Assembly (NCBI GenBank): GCA_027604505.1
Contig: JADIIX010000159.1
Coordinates: 1 to 45,593 of the forward strand
Origin: Gonapodya sp. JEL0774
Taxonomy: Eukaryota; Monoblepharomycota; Monoblepharidomycetes; Monoblepharidales; Gonapodyaceae
Reading direction: 5' to 3'
DNA: 45,593 nt
Part shown: positions 11,382 through 20,707 of the stretch, piece after piece
How positions within the stretch are numbered: position 1 is the first letter of the stretch
Layout: the number at the start of each line of letters is the position of its first letter
Position numbers and translations under genes: made by a program
Notes under the pieces: model-generated
Seen by the model: only the letters and a program-made list of their open reading frames with translations
Told to the model about the DNA's origin: nothing
Database searches by the model: none

Positions 11382-12187
11382 TGCGGGTGTGGCTCTTTTG
11401 AGTGATGGACCTCACTCAACGGTGCCATGACACTCCAGGCCACACTGTCGAACTTTGTTGCGGATGCGGCCATGCCTCCCAATCATTCACTTTCGCCCAC
11501 AATAAAATTGATAAATATTTCGAAATTCGACGTGCTCACGGGAGTGCAAACACTCACCGGCAAAGGTTATTCTGCTTTCGCCGCGCGACCTCCCAAAAGT
11601 CACGATCCCTCTCTTGTCCCTGTCCATCCCTTCATTTTCTTCAGTAACATTCTCAACTCTATCTACCGGCTCGACAGCCAATATGTAGGTCCTGTCCCGG
11701 ATTCGTAATACAATGCAAATTCCTCACGTCAACCGCCCCCCTCTGAACCCACGTAAGCACACGAGCATCACGACTCCAATGGTCTTCCGGATATTTTTTT
11801 TGTGCGAGCTGTACATGGCATTTCTATACTGAAACATGTCTCGAAATACATCAACGCAGGTGAACGCGACCGTCGTGTGTGTTGCTTAAGAACATGATAC
11901 AGTAAATAATCTCCGCGGGCTGTGGGAGCTGTGGCTTTGAGGGGTTCGTGATCAGCACAGCCTGGCGGGCTTTGCCCCTCCCAAACGGTTCTTGACAGCC
12001 AAAACTGATCACACATACAAAATCAGGAATTGACTGAAATACTCCAAGACCCGCGTTTCCTTCCCCTTTCATTCCGCTCCAAAAGAAAATACCGATGGTG
12101 AGTTTCCCCGTTTCTTTTGTCATGCCCATTCCAAGGCGATCGGCACGGTTTCTTACTGAGTGGAACCCCCCCATATAGAGGCGATCT
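11382..12187. promoter_or_regulatory. Divergent intergenic region between hydrolase-like and secreted-protein genes
   Basis: About 800 bases separate two divergent start codons, so the region should hold both promoters. An AT-rich patch lies at about 11505-11522 (ttgataaatattt). A TATA-like word (catatagagg) lies at 12170-12179, which is very close to the right-hand ATG. A short plus-strand open frame at 11427-11708 is not convincing. Confidence 0.35.
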
Positions 12188-12796
12188 ATGACCACCACCA
12201 TTTTCGCATTAGCACAGCTTTGTCTTGTTCTGCTCACCGCCTCTCTCCCAACTGCTCGTGGGGCGGCGACTACCTTTATCGAGGTACGTGGTAGAGAACC
12301 CCATGACGTTGTTATCGCGGGCAGGCACCCCTGGTGGGAAAGTAATGCAACATCCACAGAATCCACACTTGACATACTTCCCCTCCTCCCCCTTTCCCGT
12401 CGCGGCCCCTTCCTTGTTAGAACTATTACCTCGTCCACTGCCGGTCTGGGCTCCGTCATCTACTCACAAGTCCTTTACGCTCGCTTCGGCCCCCGAGACA
12501 TCCGCCTCGCCCAGCAACCTCTTCGATATGACGCTTCATCGTCCGGGTTCACGGGGATTGCTGGGTGGAAGGTCTGGGAGGGAAACTCGTTTGACGTGTC
12601 GTTCGCGGACGGGAACTCCTTCCGCGGATCAATCTTACCCTCGGGAAACACATTCCCGTTCGGCCAATTCGTGGGCTCGGCAGCGGACAACTTCCGCTCG
12701 TTCAACTGCTTCTCGGCAAGGAACCCAGGCGGAAGGAACCCACGGGGTTTCATCAAGGTCAACTCCGCGTGCGACGTCATATACGTTTGCACGTAG
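12188..12796 (+). CDS. Small secreted protein, family unknown
   Basis: The uninterrupted frame encodes 202 residues. The first 26 form a clear signal peptide: a hydrophobic core ALAQLCLVLLTASLPTA followed by RGA, with cleavage likely near residues 25-26. The mature part is rich in Gly, Ser, Asn and Phe (for example GWKVWEGNSFDVSFADG and FGQFVGSAADNF) and has three cysteines near its end. A GTACGT word after codon 32 looks like a splice donor, but no acceptor keeps the later frame, so I treat the gene as intronless. After the TAG at 12794-12796 another frame stays open to 13004 and continues plausibly (GTTLWKAGTFYTNEICL), so the true protein may be longer. It could be an extracellular wall-associated or effector-like protein. 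No function is claimed. Confidence 0.5.
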   Translation: MTTTIFALAQLCLVLLTASLPTARGAATTFIEVRGREPHDVVIAGRHPWWESNATSTESTLDILPLLPLSRRGPFLVRTITSSTAGLGSVIYSQVLYARFGPRDIRLAQQPLRYDASSSGFTGIAGWKVWEGNSFDVSFADGNSFRGSILPSGNTFPFGQFVGSAADNFRSFNCFSARNPGGRNPRGFIKVNSACDVIYVCT

Positions 12797-13385
12797 ATTA
12801 TGCACTGGCACCACACTCTGGAAAGCGGGGACCTTCTATACGAATGAAATTTGTCTGCCCGCGGGTTTTAGTGTGTTCAGACGCAGCTTGTATGTGGGTG
12901 ATGTGTATGAGAGACCGAGCAGGCGAGAGTGTGTTTCACCACAACGCACAAACAGTTATAAGACCTTCCCGTGGCTTCTTTCATTTCTTTCAAGCTTCAA
13001 ATGAGCTGAACGTGTGCCCGTCCTAGTGCCTAGGGGAGGGCGGTTGTGTTTGCAGGTGATGTGACTAATGCTGACATCACTCGGAATCTTAAAACTCTTA
13101 TTACATCTGCCAACTACTATTCTAAGTGAAGCCCAAAATTTGCTCAGCGACAAAACATTCCAGCTGGTTCTTGTGAAGAGGATTGCTACGTTCAACGAAG
13201 CTGAGGTTACCCAAGATGGACGGTGAGAAACTTTGCATCATCATCGGGAAACCAGAGAACGGCAAATAACTGTCAATAACCGCCAATGAAAGGTCTGAAA
13301 GTGGAACGAGCACGAATGGACAACATACAACCAACCTGGCACACACTCTGTTAGGTCGCTCTGCGCTTTCGACAGACTCCATCCC
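12797..13385. other. 3' flank of secreted-protein ORF; no separate gene supported
   Basis: The first 200 bases remain open in the frame offset by one from the upstream ORF. Beyond 13004 there is no supported coding region. Confidence 0.35.
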
Positions 13386-13455
13386 CGCCGCCCTCCGCCC
13401 TCTGCCCTCCGCCCTCTCCTCCGCCCTCTGCCCTCTGCCCTCTTCCCTCCCTCTC
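13386..13455. repeat. Heptamer tandem tract (CCCTCTG/CCCTCCG)
   Basis: About nine to ten 7-base units of gccctcc or gccctct run in succession, ending in a pyrimidine tract. It lies just outside the right arm of the inverted repeat. Confidence 0.7.
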
Positions 13456-13489
13456 CCCGTCTTTTGAACATCCGAAGTCGCAACTTGGC

Positions 13490-14290
13490 CCCCCTGCGTC
13501 TCACAAGAACGTCGCTGGCGTTCCCCGTTTGTCGTCACAAATACAACCTCGCCCCGACAAGCCATCTGGGGTCTGAAGTATGAATTCGTGACAACCAAAC
13601 CGCACTGGCGTGATGCGGCGGGTCGGGGAGTGGGGACATTGTGGTGTCACGGGCCCCGTGCTGGTCACGATCACGCGTTCACCTTCCCACCGCTTACCTC
13701 TCACATCACCTCCACATCCTCCCCCAATCCCTCCCACGGCCACACACCACACGACGCCAGCCGCCAGTCGCCATATTCCAACCCATCACCCCCTCACTCC
13801 CCACCGTATCGAATTTCAGAGCTCGAAATTTCCGAAGTTCTTCGGCCATCATCGACCCCGTGAGCCGTGACCCGCCACGGCATGTGCACGGTGTTCGGGA
13901 GATGCGGGAGGTCCGGGAGGTGTGCCGGCTGGGCGTCGGGGTCGGAAAACGGGGACGGTGCAGGCGGGGGAAGACAGGTACGTGGTGCATCTCGCGTGTT
14001 GAGGAGCTGTGGGTGTGCGAGAAAGGAATGGTGGTGGTTGGTGGTGGTGGGAAGAGGATTGCGTGGCGGTGGTGCCGGTGGTGCCGGTGGTGCGGAGAGG
14101 AAGCCAGGGGGTCGTCAGATGAGCGGACACCTCGCTCGCTCCGCTCTCCCCAACCGACCCCGAGCCCCTGTCCCTTCCGATCCCGAGAACACCTCGCCCG
14201 AACCGACCTCTCGACTACCCGAGTACCCGACCACCGAACCGAGCCGTCCCACCCTCAAGGGCTTTGAGGACTCCGAAGACTTGGGGGTCG
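13490..14290 (+). repeat. Inverted-repeat arm, right copy
   Basis: This is the partner of the left arm at 1500-2460, in opposite orientation. The best-matched parts are 13575-13690 and 13800-14100. The two arms enclose about 11 kb that contains the kinase, hydrolase-like and secreted-protein genes. Confidence 0.5.
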
Positions 14291-14956
14291 CGTCACGGGA
14301 ACGGGGAAGACAAGGGCACCATGGCAAGGAAAGGAAGGGAAGGGAAAGGAACGGTGAAGCGGAAGGAGCGTGAGAGAGGGAACACGAAGGGGGCGCGGGC
14401 GCGGTTGGGAAGGGGGCATGGCAGAGCGCGCGGATGATGAAGGTTCGTGGTTCGAAGTTGGAGAGGATGGAGGGTGAATGAATGAACGAAAGAATAACGC
14501 ACGTTAACAAATGAATACACGAGGACGACCACAGAGGCGACCCACGACGTCGGCGCGTCGACAACCGAAAGAACGAAATCCGACCCCCCCTCCGAAAAAA
14601 AACGCACGAAAAATGGAACCACAACTCTCTTTCATTCTTTCATTCTTTTTTGTTGTCGCCGTCGTGGGCGTGCCTCTTTGCCATGCCGGGGCCGAGTGGA
14701 GTACGCTGGCGAGTGAACCCCTTCCCCCACTCCCACAATCATCCTCGACGAGTCACGCCCGCACGCCCGCACCCCCGGAAACCGAACACCAGCGCAGACG
14801 CACGGTGGGAGAGCCTACTCCGCTCCACTTCTCCAGCATGGGCCCCGGTCGCCCACGTCACCATATCACTACGTCACTACGTCGCTACGTCACGTGTTCG
14901 GTTGTGCATGGGTCCACACCCACACCACCTCCCTCCGACCCCGACCGGGACTTGTC

Positions 14957-15040
14957 CAACATTGACACGTCCACCTGTGACGCGTCCACCCGTAACGCGT
15001 CCACCCGTGACGCGTCCACCTGTTGCGCATCCACCGGTCA
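14957..15040. repeat. 15-base minisatellite, about five units
   Basis: The unit is approximately gtgacgcgtccaccc. Successive units differ by one to three bases (gtaacgcgtccaccc, gttgcgcatccaccg). Confidence 0.75.
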
Positions 15041-15154
15041 CCGCTCACCCTTCCTGTCCCGTCACGTCCTGTCACCTCTCGTCAAGTCACGGCCCGTCAC
15101 GTCCCACCCGGTCTGTCGGTACCTCGTTCTGTCGGGTCGGGAAATCGGTACTTG

Positions 15155-15235
15155 GTGTCGTGTCGTGTCGTGTCGTGTCGTGTCGTGTCGTGTCGTGTCG
15201 TGTCGTGTCGTGTCGTGTCGTGTCGTGTCGTGTCG
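15155..15235. repeat. Pentanucleotide microsatellite (TGTCG)n, about 16 units
   Basis: An uninterrupted run of tgtcg units covers roughly 80 bases and is flanked by single-base variants (gggtcg). As a perfect array it is likely to vary in length between strains, and it may be mis-sized in the assembly. Confidence 0.9.
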
Positions 15236-16183
15236 GGTCGGGTGGGCAACGTCGAAAAGTTGTTACATCGGTGAGTCGAGAGGAGACGATGGGGGCGGTG
15301 GCGGTGGGGCGTTGGCAGTGGGATGGTGTGGGTTGCGGTGCGGGGCCAGTGTCGCGAGTCACGAGTCTGGATGCTCCACAGTATCCCACGACCCGCCTCC
15401 CCGCAACTACTCCTCTCAACCGACTCTGCCGTGCGAGTGACCCACGACGGCGACGGGGACGTGGACGGGGACGGGGCGAAAAACATCGCGGGACCAATCG
15501 CCTCCGGGGCGGGCGTCGGCGGTGGGATGGAGAGCGCGGAGTAGTGGGTGGGGCGAGCGGTGGGTGGGAGGGCGGGAGAGTGGTTGAGACGGGGAGGTGC
15601 GCAGAGGCGACGTGGCGTGGAACGAGGTGGCGGTGGGAGGGCAAGGACCAGCGGAGTGTGGATATAGTGACGAGCACTGAGCACCACTCCCCGGGACACA
15701 CCCCGCACGGGCGGTGTCGGAGGCGGACGGGGATCGTAGAGGTGGATTGTGTACGTGGGACTTGGATACGGAAGCGGGTATGTGGTAGAGGTGGAGGAGG
15801 TGCGTGTGGGAGTGCCCGACGTGCCCGCCGTTCATTCTCATTCCCTGAGTGTGTTTTTGAGATGTGCGCATTTTGGAAATGATCTCCGCGGGGTGGGGAT
15901 TCCATGATCTTCTGGACTGAGTGCAATTTTAGACGGTCCTCATGATTCAAACCCGGGACCACCTTTTTTGTACTCGAATGGGAAGAAAAATACGAAATAC
16001 CATTGAAAATTTGAAGAGACTATATACATAATATATCTTCACTTGGCCGGGCCTGTTTGCTGGATTGTCTTACATCCTGTCCCAGACTCGCATCAACACT
16101 TCACAATACGTCACTCCAGACCATCCCAGCATCAGATCTAATGGCGAAGCTACCGCAAGTGCGTTTAGATCACTTACTTCACT

Positions 16184-17063
16184 TCATACTCGAAACGGTA
16201 AAGTCACATCCACCACCGTTGGCGAAGCCGGTGGTTCAAGGAAACGGGGAATATTGTCCGTGGTGATATTCACGCCAGGGTTTACGCGGTGTGTTGGAGG
16301 ACACGATACTCCTCTCACAACGGCAATGTTTAGGTGACTGTCAGGATAGGAGGGAGTGTTTGAGGTCGACCATGAGTTTCGTCGGAGCGCTGCCAGGCTT
16401 TCGCTGTGCGGTTCAACGTTGGGTGGGATTCCCATTCGCTCGATCAAAGGAAGAAGGGGAGGCAGGTCCGCCATGCCCAACTGAGTGTGTAGATGAGATT
16501 TTGGTGGACGTAGCTTCGCTTCTATAAAATCATTGTTAAACTCTTTTGATGAACACAGGGTGCGGTGGAATACCTGGATGTGGGCAGCAGATGTGGGATG
16601 CAAGGGGAACTCACCAGGAGCACCCTCGAGGATCCACAGCGACATTCCACCTCCTGAAGCGGTGTTCATCTTTGCCGTCGCTTCAGCGGTGTCACTTACA
16701 CCAACTGACGCCATTGCATCCGCACTTGGTAAGTGAAAAGTGCGGTTCGTTTGCCGCGACCACTCTTTACCAAGGGACGAGGTAGTAGACGAGTTCCCAA
16801 GGTCGAGTGGTTCCGCCATTGAGTCAACATACGGTGCATTTCGTGGCTGAACCCAGCAGGTTTTTTGTCTATGTCGGTTCATCACGTCTGGTGAACAGCA
16901 TGGGTTCCGCGTAGATATTGAATTATTGTAATAAGCCATTATACATATGAGGCGATCTCCCAAATTGTCTGTCCACCTCACCTTTCCTAGTGAAGAGCTT
17001 GTAACACTTTGGACACTGGAAGTTCCGTTCCCGCGTGCTCCGGCGGTCACTTGAGGCGTTCAT
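16184..17063 (-). CDS. Small C2H2-like (C2HC) zinc finger protein, probable transcription factor
   Basis: My model is join(16184..16521, 16615..16887, 16982..17063) on the minus strand, 230 residues. The ATG is at 17061-17063, the introns are 94 and 93 bases (donors GTGAGG and GTGAGT), and all phases close. Splicing exon 1 to exon 2 rebuilds one finger. It has FQCPKCYKLFTRK from exon 1 and DVMNRHRQKTC from exon 2, giving C-x2-C-x12-H-x4-C with the usual Phe and Met/Leu core positions. The form RKDVMNRHR resembles N-terminal fingers of fungal C2H2 regulators. Only one finger is visible. The remainder is rich in Ser, Pro, Thr and Asn, typical of a disordered regulatory region, and ends in a short hydrophobic segment (VVDVTLPF). 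I infer a nuclear role. The intron within the finger is direct support for the model, because neither exon alone makes a finger. Confidence 0.65.
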
Positions 17064-20000
17064 TGACTGGACCGCGAGGTCCTGGTCCTGTGAGCAGAGA
17101 GAGAGGAGAGAGACAACAGCAAGCCAATAACGGCAGTCTCAAGCGTTGGCTGATTGGGGAATTCCGACCACAACGTCCGCCAAGGGACGTCACGACCACG
17201 AAGAAGCTTTTCCGTCAGTCTGCATGTAATCCAGGAACCTCGGACACTCACTCTCGTCGCAGTTAAAGCTACAAAGCAAAAGGACGCTTATTGTATCCCA
17301 ATGGTTATATTATAATGTGGGTATTGGTTCTCCGATGTATGGATAAAGTGTCGGTTGGTCCCTAGCGATCGGCGTGCTCCAAAATTCCGAATTTCGGATC
17401 GACTAAAACCCGGAAACACCTCACGGAGCCCCTGACGGAGAACTACCTTTCTGGGGTCTAGTGTTTATTTTTCTAATATAAACACGAGCAATTCCTTCAG
17501 CTTGATTCTGCGAAGCGGATAAATTTGCAGTCGGAGGTGCAAACTTTGTACTGCCGCTGATCTGTGAAACCAAGAACTTCGCTCCGGCCACGTACCATCA
17601 CAATTCAACGATTCCCCAAGCAACGAGCTCGCAATTTCCATCACAGCAACTTCCGCCACAGGCGACGCGGCTAACATCTGGCGCCTGGCGGCTCATTGCC
17701 CAATCCGTTCTATAACGAAAGCGCATGACTCATGTACAGCCCTCATGGAATTTGAGCCGCCCTACCCCAAATGAAGGCGCATTTCATACGAGTCCTGGCT
17801 ATGCATTTCTGGGCGGGGTTCTCGGAGATACCGTCGTTGGAGGAATCCGGGGAACGTTCCAACAACAGTTCGAACCCACCTACCTGTCCCAGCAGCAAAC
17901 TCAGCCCTGGCTATTAGGATCTGAACTCTATCTCTGGGTCAAAATCGAGTCATCTGGCTCTCAGATCACGAAGGTTTTGGCCAGGAAACCACGACCTTGA
18001 AGGCATATACCCTCTCCGTGTCGAAAACAAGTACTGTGTTGTAGCCACTGCAAACGGAGGCTCTCAGAGAGTGAACAGCACGTTCTATGTGTGCTTTTCT
18101 CGTTGTTGGACAGCATGGCTGCATAGTGCAAGGATTTATCCACCATATCTTCCGGAAATTCATATATGCTGACTCCTGAAGAGCAGTATGCATTGTACCA
18201 TGCAGGTGTGAGCTTTGGTAGCTAATTTTTATCACGTATAGTGTGGGGTTAGGTGCCCACGACAGGGGAGGACTAGTTAGACCGTGTTGTTCTCAGTGAA
18301 ATGACACGGATTTCCAAGCCTTTCCAAAAGTTCGAATCTCCAATTAATATTTAACAATGATGTTGCGATCTACAAATGATGCTCAAAGAGAGGCACCGAG
18401 AGTGTGGCAGTAACATTTGATTCAAGTACAGTACGATGCCTACACCGGAAACGCTACGCGAAGTTCACCGGGCGAGTACTAAATTCGCTCTTCCATTATT
18501 AGAACTCCAAGAGACCCCATCGAAGTAAATATAGCTTTGAGCTCTGTCTCTTCGGTGATCAATCGTGGCCCTCGGTGTTCTCCGTTTTGTAGTCGATCCG
18601 TCCAAATCTGGCGCAACCCCCACCACCAGAATCGTCCGGAATCTCAGCATCAACCCAATCACCCACACTTTCGAAATTTCATTCCAGAGCATTCCGGTGA
18701 ACTTTGAAACCCACTTATACTGTGGTTGCTCGCGGAAGCCTTCCGTTGATCTCTTCGGACTATTCATGCAACACCTTCCTATCAAAGTTAGTACGTCTAC
18801 ATCAAAATGCATGTACATTAAATCATGAGTATCGTGATGTGATGTGATCGGGGGAGCACTATGAAGAATGGAAACTGACGATACACGTAGACACACGTTT
18901 CATTTCGGACAAGTGCGTGAAGGAGACAATGTCGAGCTTGGCAGATGAAGTCAGGGTCTGGCAAGAGGGAGAGGACGAAGGTGAGGTAGAAAGAATAAGG
19001 CGCGTGCGGGGTAGGCAGTAAGGAAGGTGGGAGAGGGAGGAGTAAGGGAGGTGGTGGTTGTCACATCATGGAGGGAAAGACCTGTATGGTACGAAGACTC
19101 CCAATCCGTGTTTGCCAAGGAGAGTCCAACTTTGAGGGACGAAGATGAACACAGCCTCTTTGTGAGAGAGTGGCGTTATTTGAAAACGCAGAGACTCGCC
19201 GAAGAGCGCTGCACCGAAACACAAGGCATCATGTCGCTTGTGTTGATGTAGGTAGTGGTAGTAAACCCGGAAGGTCTAGTTTATCAAGTTCATACTTGAG
19301 TTTGAGTGAGATGCTGAGTTTTGAGCGGTGCGTTAGCGGGGATGACGACGAAAGAAGGGAAGAAAGGACCGCCTGACACGAGATCTGTCAGGAAGACACC
19401 TTATCACGCACACCCGCGCAAATTCATTCTTACGCATGCTTTCACTGACTGACAAGTGGAGAGAATGGAGGCACTCAGTAAAAGCCTTTTTGAGAGTTGG
19501 TGCTCGTGTGTCCTCAGCTATCCTAACTTGTCCTTGGGTCCGTCCGATTTTACCTGGATCCCACCTGTTCGCACGCTATCCGTAGAAGACTCTCGCACTT
19601 TCTCCCGGTGACAGCAAGGATGGCGGTGTGGTTTATTTGAGAATTTGCTGAAGGGAAGACCGTGTCGTCCTCTCAAGTCGTAACCAATGAATTTTGAGTT
19701 TGGGTTACCACCGTATCGGTTTGAGCTCGCTAAGCAGAGCCTTGGTGCTAAACGTTTGATACGATGCTGGTTAGCTTGGATTCGAGGTACGCTGCTGTTG
19801 TAGGTGTGAAGGATGCCGGTTGCTTTCACAGACAGCTCAAACATTTTTGTCGCTGAACAAACGGCACCCATGACATTTACCAGATTGGAAGTGGATAGAA
19901 CTGCCATTCTCAACGACCAAGATTTCAGCACGATGGTTTCTTGAACGCGACCAGTTCCACCAGAGTAGTACTCAAGGGGAATCCAAGGATGTGCAGATCA

Positions 20001-20707
20001 CATTCCAGCAAGAGATTGCCGCTCGGCTGGGAATGAATGGAGGTCAGATAATTTTACTTCCCAGCTTTCTTCCCAGCAGGTGTGCAAGAGGCCGTACATC
20101 GTTTCACCGCAACAGCCTTGAGATTGGTAGACCGATGTCAAAGTCACCGAAACTTGGACGGCAAATGAAGTTTATTCGGGTGATAACAAGGAAGGACCGT
20201 GAAGCACGAAGAACGTGTGCAAGTTGAGAACGTTAGAAGGCACTTGGTTGGGCCGGATGTTCCCCATCCCATCCTGGTTGTCAAGCCACTGCATGACTTC
20301 ATTGCGGGCAAGACAGACATTTGCATACTGTGACCAGAACACAGCCGTCTGCAGATCTTTGTGTTGGATACTCCGAGACAAAGCTGTGCAAGCTTCCTGA
20401 ATCTATCGTAACTCCAATCTGCCCACTTCCACAGCTCCGAAAGACGTTAGCCACATTCTGGATACCTTCTGCTACCCCACCTCGAGGAAATGTCGAAGTT
20501 CCTGTTCGGGGATGTATCCGGTCAGGGTCTGAGGTTTTGTACGGGTTTTGTACGGGCTTGGCTCGGGTCAGTGACTCTCGTACACTCAGAAATAGAGTGC
20601 TTCTTTCTTAAAAACAAGGAATTGAATTTGCCCAGAGTTTCCGACATTCGGGGTCGTGCACTAAGCTTGGCATTGTTCGAGTCGTCGAGTCTTCAAGGTG
20701 GAAAATA
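17064..20707. other. 3.6 kb without a gene I can establish
   Basis: Several short frames look protein-like, but both strands compete and no family is recognised. On the plus strand these are 17725-17997 (91 codons, GGVLGDTVVGGIRGTF) and 18565-18828. On the minus strand they are 18465-18790, preceded by a good branch site and acceptor (tactaac...gatag), 19518-19931 (137 codons), and two possible exons at about 20172-20285 and 20330-20600 joined by a 44-base candidate intron. A TGACTCA word is at about 17726-17732. Transcript evidence would be needed to call any of these. Confidence 0.3.

Larger units (their letters stand above)
14291..16183. other. GC-rich, minisatellite-bearing intergenic region
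   Basis: Open frames of 300-410 codons exist on both strands here, but they read through simple repeats and have extreme Arg/Pro/Gly/Ser composition. I do not call them genes. An 8-base tandem (cactacgt) lies at about 14866-14894, and the two larger tandem arrays are listed separately. From about 15960 the composition turns AT-richer. Confidence 0.5.

Noticed and set aside
12284-12420. Intron in the secreted-protein ORF starting at GTACGT
   Set aside because: None of the AG acceptors before 12421 returns to the frame that is open downstream, and the uninterrupted frame reads through.
11851-12459. A 202-codon minus-strand frame opposite the secreted-protein ORF
   Set aside because: The plus strand has a proper signal peptide and ATG. 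The antisense frame has no recognisable feature.
14511-15962. Open frames of 290-410 codons on both strands
   Set aside because: They run through the TGTCG and 15-base arrays, where any frame stays open. Composition is extreme and both strands are open, so this is a property of the repeats.
15925-15970. tRNA-like T-arm word (gattcaaacccgggacc)
   Set aside because: The stem halves do not pair, and no anticodon or acceptor arm could be folded around it. No tRNA gene was found in the window.
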